Shown here piece by piece: positions 61,660-64,000 of a stretch of 64,000 nt of DNA (position 1 is its first letter; each line of letters begins with the position of its first letter). The notes beneath the pieces are model-generated. The model did no database searches. It worked only from the letters and a program-made list of their open reading frames with translations, and was not told the origin of the DNA. The position numbers and the translations under genes are program-made. Source of the DNA: Tianweitania populi (GTDB lineage Bacteria > Pseudomonadota > Alphaproteobacteria > Rhizobiales > Rhizobiaceae); contig NZ_BMZQ01000002.1 in the NCBI RefSeq assembly GCF_014652875.1, forward strand, positions 908,501 through 972,500. The letters are read 5' to 3'.

Positions 61660-62685
61660 ATGTCTGTTTTCGGCGTGGCGGAAAGGCTGCGTTCTTCTCC
61701 TGCCCAGGCCTGGACCCTGAGTTTCGTGGCCTTCGCCGTCTCGCTTGCCGCACGCTTCTTGTTCGACGACATGCTGCCGGCCGGTTTTCCGTATCTGACC
61801 TTTTTTCCGGCCGTCATTTTGACAGCCTTCTTTGCGGGCTTGTGGCCGGGGATCGTCTGCGCCGTGTTGTGCGGGCTGTCGGCCTGGTACTGGTTCATTC
61901 CGCCTTTCAATAGTTTTCACGTGAATCATCAAAGCTTCATCGCCTTGCTGTTTTACGCCTGCATCGTGTCGGTCGACATCCTGCTCATTCAGTTGATGCA
62001 CGGCGCGACAGAAGGTTTGCGAGCCGAGCGAGCCGTGACCCGCGAACTGTATGACCAGCAGCGCGAGATGGTGGCCCAGCTGAAGGACCGCGAAGAGCGG
62101 CAGCAGGTGCTGCAGAACGAGCTGTCGCACCGGATGAAGAACACGCTTGCCATGGTTCAGGCCGTGGTCGGGCAGAGCCTGCGTCATGCACCGGATCTGA
62201 AAACCGCTTCGGACACGGTGTCGGCGCGCATTCTGGCACTCGGCCGCTCGCAAGACATGCTGACGCAAAGCAATTGGCAGAGCGCGGATATCCGCTCCAT
62301 CATCGAAGCGTCGCTCGTTCCGCATGTGGACCATCCCGGACGCTTCCAGGTGGATGGCGATCCGATCGATCTCAACGCCACCCAAAGCATGGGCTTGGCC
62401 TTGATGCTGCATGAGCTTGCCACGAATGCCGCCAAATATGGCGCGCTGAGCACCGACTCCGGCACCGTGGGGATTGCCTGGAAACGGCGCGAGGAGCGCC
62501 ACTTCGAGCTTACCTGGAGCGAAAGCGGCGGTCCGGTTGTTGTTACGCCGACGCGCCGCGGCTTCGGCTCACGCCTGATCGAGCGCGTTGTGCCTGGTTA
62601 TTTCCAGGGAACAACCTCGGTGGACTACAGACCGGAAGGTCTGCAGGCAACGCTGACCGGCGTGGTGGAATCGCAGACGACCTGA
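61660..62685 (+). CDS. Sensor histidine kinase, DUF4118 plus HWE/HisKA_2 type
   Basis: 341 residues. The N-terminal membrane domain (about 10-115, four hydrophobic segments, FLFDDMLPAGFPYLTFFPAVILTAFFAG) is the DUF4118 type seen in KdpD-like and rhizobial kinases. The kinase core has the phospho-acceptor His157 in ELSHRMKNTLAMVQAVV, HELATNAAKYGALS as N box and FELTWSESGGP with the Trp-x-Glu of HWE kinases. The 61464-61659 gap shows no gene. No response regulator gene is adjacent. Such kinases often feed the PhyR general stress pathway in alphaproteobacteria, but nothing here proves that. Confidence 0.9.
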   Translation: MSVFGVAERLRSSPAQAWTLSFVAFAVSLAARFLFDDMLPAGFPYLTFFPAVILTAFFAGLWPGIVCAVLCGLSAWYWFIPPFNSFHVNHQSFIALLFYACIVSVDILLIQLMHGATEGLRAERAVTRELYDQQREMVAQLKDREERQQVLQNELSHRMKNTLAMVQAVVGQSLRHAPDLKTASDTVSARILALGRSQDMLTQSNWQSADIRSIIEASLVPHVDHPGRFQVDGDPIDLNATQSMGLALMLHELATNAAKYGALSTDSGTVGIAWKRREERHFELTWSESGGPVVVTPTRRGFGSRLIERVVPGYFQGTTSVDYRPEGLQATLTGVVESQTT

Positions 62686-62687
62686 TC

Positions 62688-62719
62688 TGCACGCACATGC
62701 ATTGCTTCATGCGCGTGCA
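62688..62719. terminator. Hairpin behind the histidine kinase gene
   Basis: TGCACGCACATG (62688-62699) and CATGCGCGTGCA (62708-62719) pair with one mismatch around an 8-base loop. No T run follows, so it may be an attenuating or Rho-dependent structure. Downstream 62740-62912 is AT-rich and probably carries the promoter of the next gene. Confidence 0.4.
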
Positions 62720-62912
62720 TGTCATTGCTTCAGTTCAAGTGGCAAAATTAACGTATGTTATAATTGACACCTAGTTCATGAAACGAACTTGCCAGCAACC
62801 GGAACATGGCTGCGCCATTATTTGAGTTGGCGCGGTTTATAGTACTGAAATTAACTCGAATCTCATTTTGAAAGAACTATATCCGGGATGACAGCAAGCC
62901 TGGACCCGCCGG

Positions 62913-64000
62913 ATGCCGATGGAATTGTCTTCAAGCGACGAAGCTCTTCGCCAAGAAACCCTTCGACGCTACGACATTCTGCATACGCCGCCGGAAGGCT
63001 TTTTCGACAAGATCGTGCAGATGGCGGCTTCTGTTTTTCAGGTGCCGATCTCGCTCGTCACGCTCGTGGACGATGACACCCAATGGTTCAAAGCCAGGGT
63101 CGGGCTGGATATCTGCGGCACCGACCGCAGTGTTTCCTTTTGTGACCATGCTATCCGCCAGCCTGATGTGATGGTGGTGGACGATGCGTTGAAAGACCCG
63201 CGCTTCCGCGACAATCCGCTTGTGACCGGTGCGCCTTTCATCCGCTTCTACGCCGGCGCGCCCATCGTTGCGCCCAATGGCTCCGCCTTGGGAAGCCTGT
63301 GCATCATCGATACCAAACCGCGGCCAAGGCCGAGCGAGCAGGAACTCGACCTGCTGCAGCAAATGGCCAATCTGGTGATGCAGCAGTTAGAAACGCGTGT
63401 GCTGGAAAGCGTCAAGCGCGGCGCGATCGAACTCGCACGCACGACACCCGATGCGGTCGTGGTGATCGGCACGCAACGCGAAGTCATGTTCTGGAACAGA
63501 AGTGCCGAGCGTATTCTTGGCCGAGCGCGCGAGACGATCGTCGGGCGTTCCTTCGAGCAGATCTTTCCGGCCATCCAAGGCGAGAAGTTGCAGGCCGCCC
63601 TTGAAGGCAGCCGCGATGCGCCGTTCGAGGGCTTCGTCATTCTTCCGGATGGATCGAGCCGTGCGATCGAGTTTACTGCGGCACCCTGGAACGATCATGG
63701 CCGCCCTTATGTGGGGTTCATGATCCGCGACATCACAGACCGAAAAAAGGCCCGTGCATCCCTGGAAGCGGCTCTGGCTCTCGCGGAAGCCAGCAAGCGC
63801 GAGGTCGAAGACAGCCGGCGCTTCCTCGATGCGGTGATCGAAAACCTGCCATCAGTCGTTTTGGCCAAGGACGAAGCGTCGCGCTACATCTTGGCCAACT
63901 CCGCCGCTGAGACCTTTCTCGGCGTGCCGCGCAGCGCAATCCTCGGCAAAACGCCGGAGGAGCTGTTTCCCGCCTGGCGGGCGCAATACATCCTCGCCGA
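62913..64000 (+). CDS. GAF-PAS-PAS sensory protein, 5' part (probable histidine kinase or cyclase)
   Basis: The ATG at 62913 (MPMELSSSDEALRQE) opens a frame that runs past the right edge with 362 codons visible. An N-terminal GAF domain (about 15-160: ILHTPPEGFFDKIVQMAA, VSFCDHAIRQPDVMVVDDAL, FYAGAPIVAPNGSALGSLCI) comes first. A PAS domain (about 170-280: TTPDAVVVIGTQREVMFWNRSAERILG) and the start of a second PAS (VIENLPSVVLAKDEASRYILANSAA) follow. The output domain is beyond the window. No ribosome site stands out before the chosen ATG. The GAF domain resembles that of the cyclase at 59.1 kb. Confidence 0.85.
   Translation, partial: MPMELSSSDEALRQETLRRYDILHTPPEGFFDKIVQMAASVFQVPISLVTLVDDDTQWFKARVGLDICGTDRSVSFCDHAIRQPDVMVVDDALKDPRFRDNPLVTGAPFIRFYAGAPIVAPNGSALGSLCIIDTKPRPRPSEQELDLLQQMANLVMQQLETRVLESVKRGAIELARTTPDAVVVIGTQREVMFWNRSAERILGRARETIVGRSFEQIFPAIQGEKLQAALEGSRDAPFEGFVILPDGSSRAIEFTAAPWNDHGRPYVGFMIRDITDRKKARASLEAALALAEASKREVEDSRRFLDAVIENLPSVVLAKDEASRYILANSAAETFLGVPRSAILGKTPEELFPAWRAQYILA

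Noticed and set aside
62801..62830. GGAAC box resembling an EcfG (general stress) promoter
   Set aside because: The matching CGTT box is not at 16-17 bases; no convincing -10 element was found.

Overview
The window is a 64 kb piece of a GC-rich alphaproteobacterial chromosome, almost certainly from the order Hyphomicrobiales (Rhizobiales). The evidence is gene order and protein flavour: the runs SDHAF4-like gene/htpX/rsmB/heparinase/purH and obgE-proB-proA-(OsmC)-nadD-rsfS-rlmH-envC-ctpA-polysaccharide deacetylase-rppH, an F1-only ATP synthase operon (atpHAGDC), and a giant NAD-glutamate dehydrogenase are all typical of rhizobia and relatives. The family cannot be fixed from this sequence. 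There is no phage, insertion sequence, CRISPR array or rRNA operon. Both ends cut genes: typA at the left and a GAF/PAS sensor gene at the right.

Region by region. 1-8.3 kb: the 3' part of typA, a small stand-alone transcription unit with a 23-codon ORF behind a perfect Shine-Dalgarno, a transglutaminase-like gene, a succinate dehydrogenase assembly factor homologue, htpX, rsmB, a heparinase-family gene and purH. 8.3-18.8 kb: a long block on the plus strand for ribosome assembly (obgE, rsfS, rlmH), proline synthesis (proB, proA), NAD synthesis (nadD), cell-wall remodelling (envC-like, ctpA) and RNA decapping (rppH). 18.9-25.3 kb: the minus-strand F1 ATP synthase operon, with two glycosyltransferase-like genes directly behind atpC; one of them looks like a GT29 (sialyltransferase-fold) enzyme. 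25.5-35.8 kb: priA, a fructose-6-phosphate aldolase, an acyltransferase, lptE, leuS and a BCCT betaine/choline transporter, with a 480-bp repeat-rich gap at 29.0-29.5 kb.

36-50.3 kb: a YggS-type PLP protein, a VapBC-like toxin-antitoxin pair, an orphan Liv-type binding protein, an aldo/keto reductase, acs with a LysE-type exporter, NAD-glutamate dehydrogenase with an overlapping Atg22-like MFS gene, a GNAT acetyltransferase, and rpmA/rplU. 50.6 kb: tRNA-Ser(CGA). 50.8-58.5 kb: a compact accessory operon (flavin monooxygenase, cupin, binding protein, LivHMGF) divergent from an AraC-type regulator. This looks like substrate-inducible uptake and oxidation of an organic, perhaps aromatic, acid. 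58.6-64 kb: a YjdM/PhnA-like small protein and three sensory genes in a row: a diguanylate cyclase with a C-terminal GAF domain, an HWE-type histidine kinase, and a truncated GAF-PAS protein.

Most of the window is conserved housekeeping DNA. The points most worth following are the 896-967 micro-ORF unit, the GT29-like gene behind atpC, the AraC/monooxygenase/Liv operon with its paired operator-like repeats, the likely non-AUG start of rsfS, the long hairpin before obgE, and the sensory cluster at the right end.
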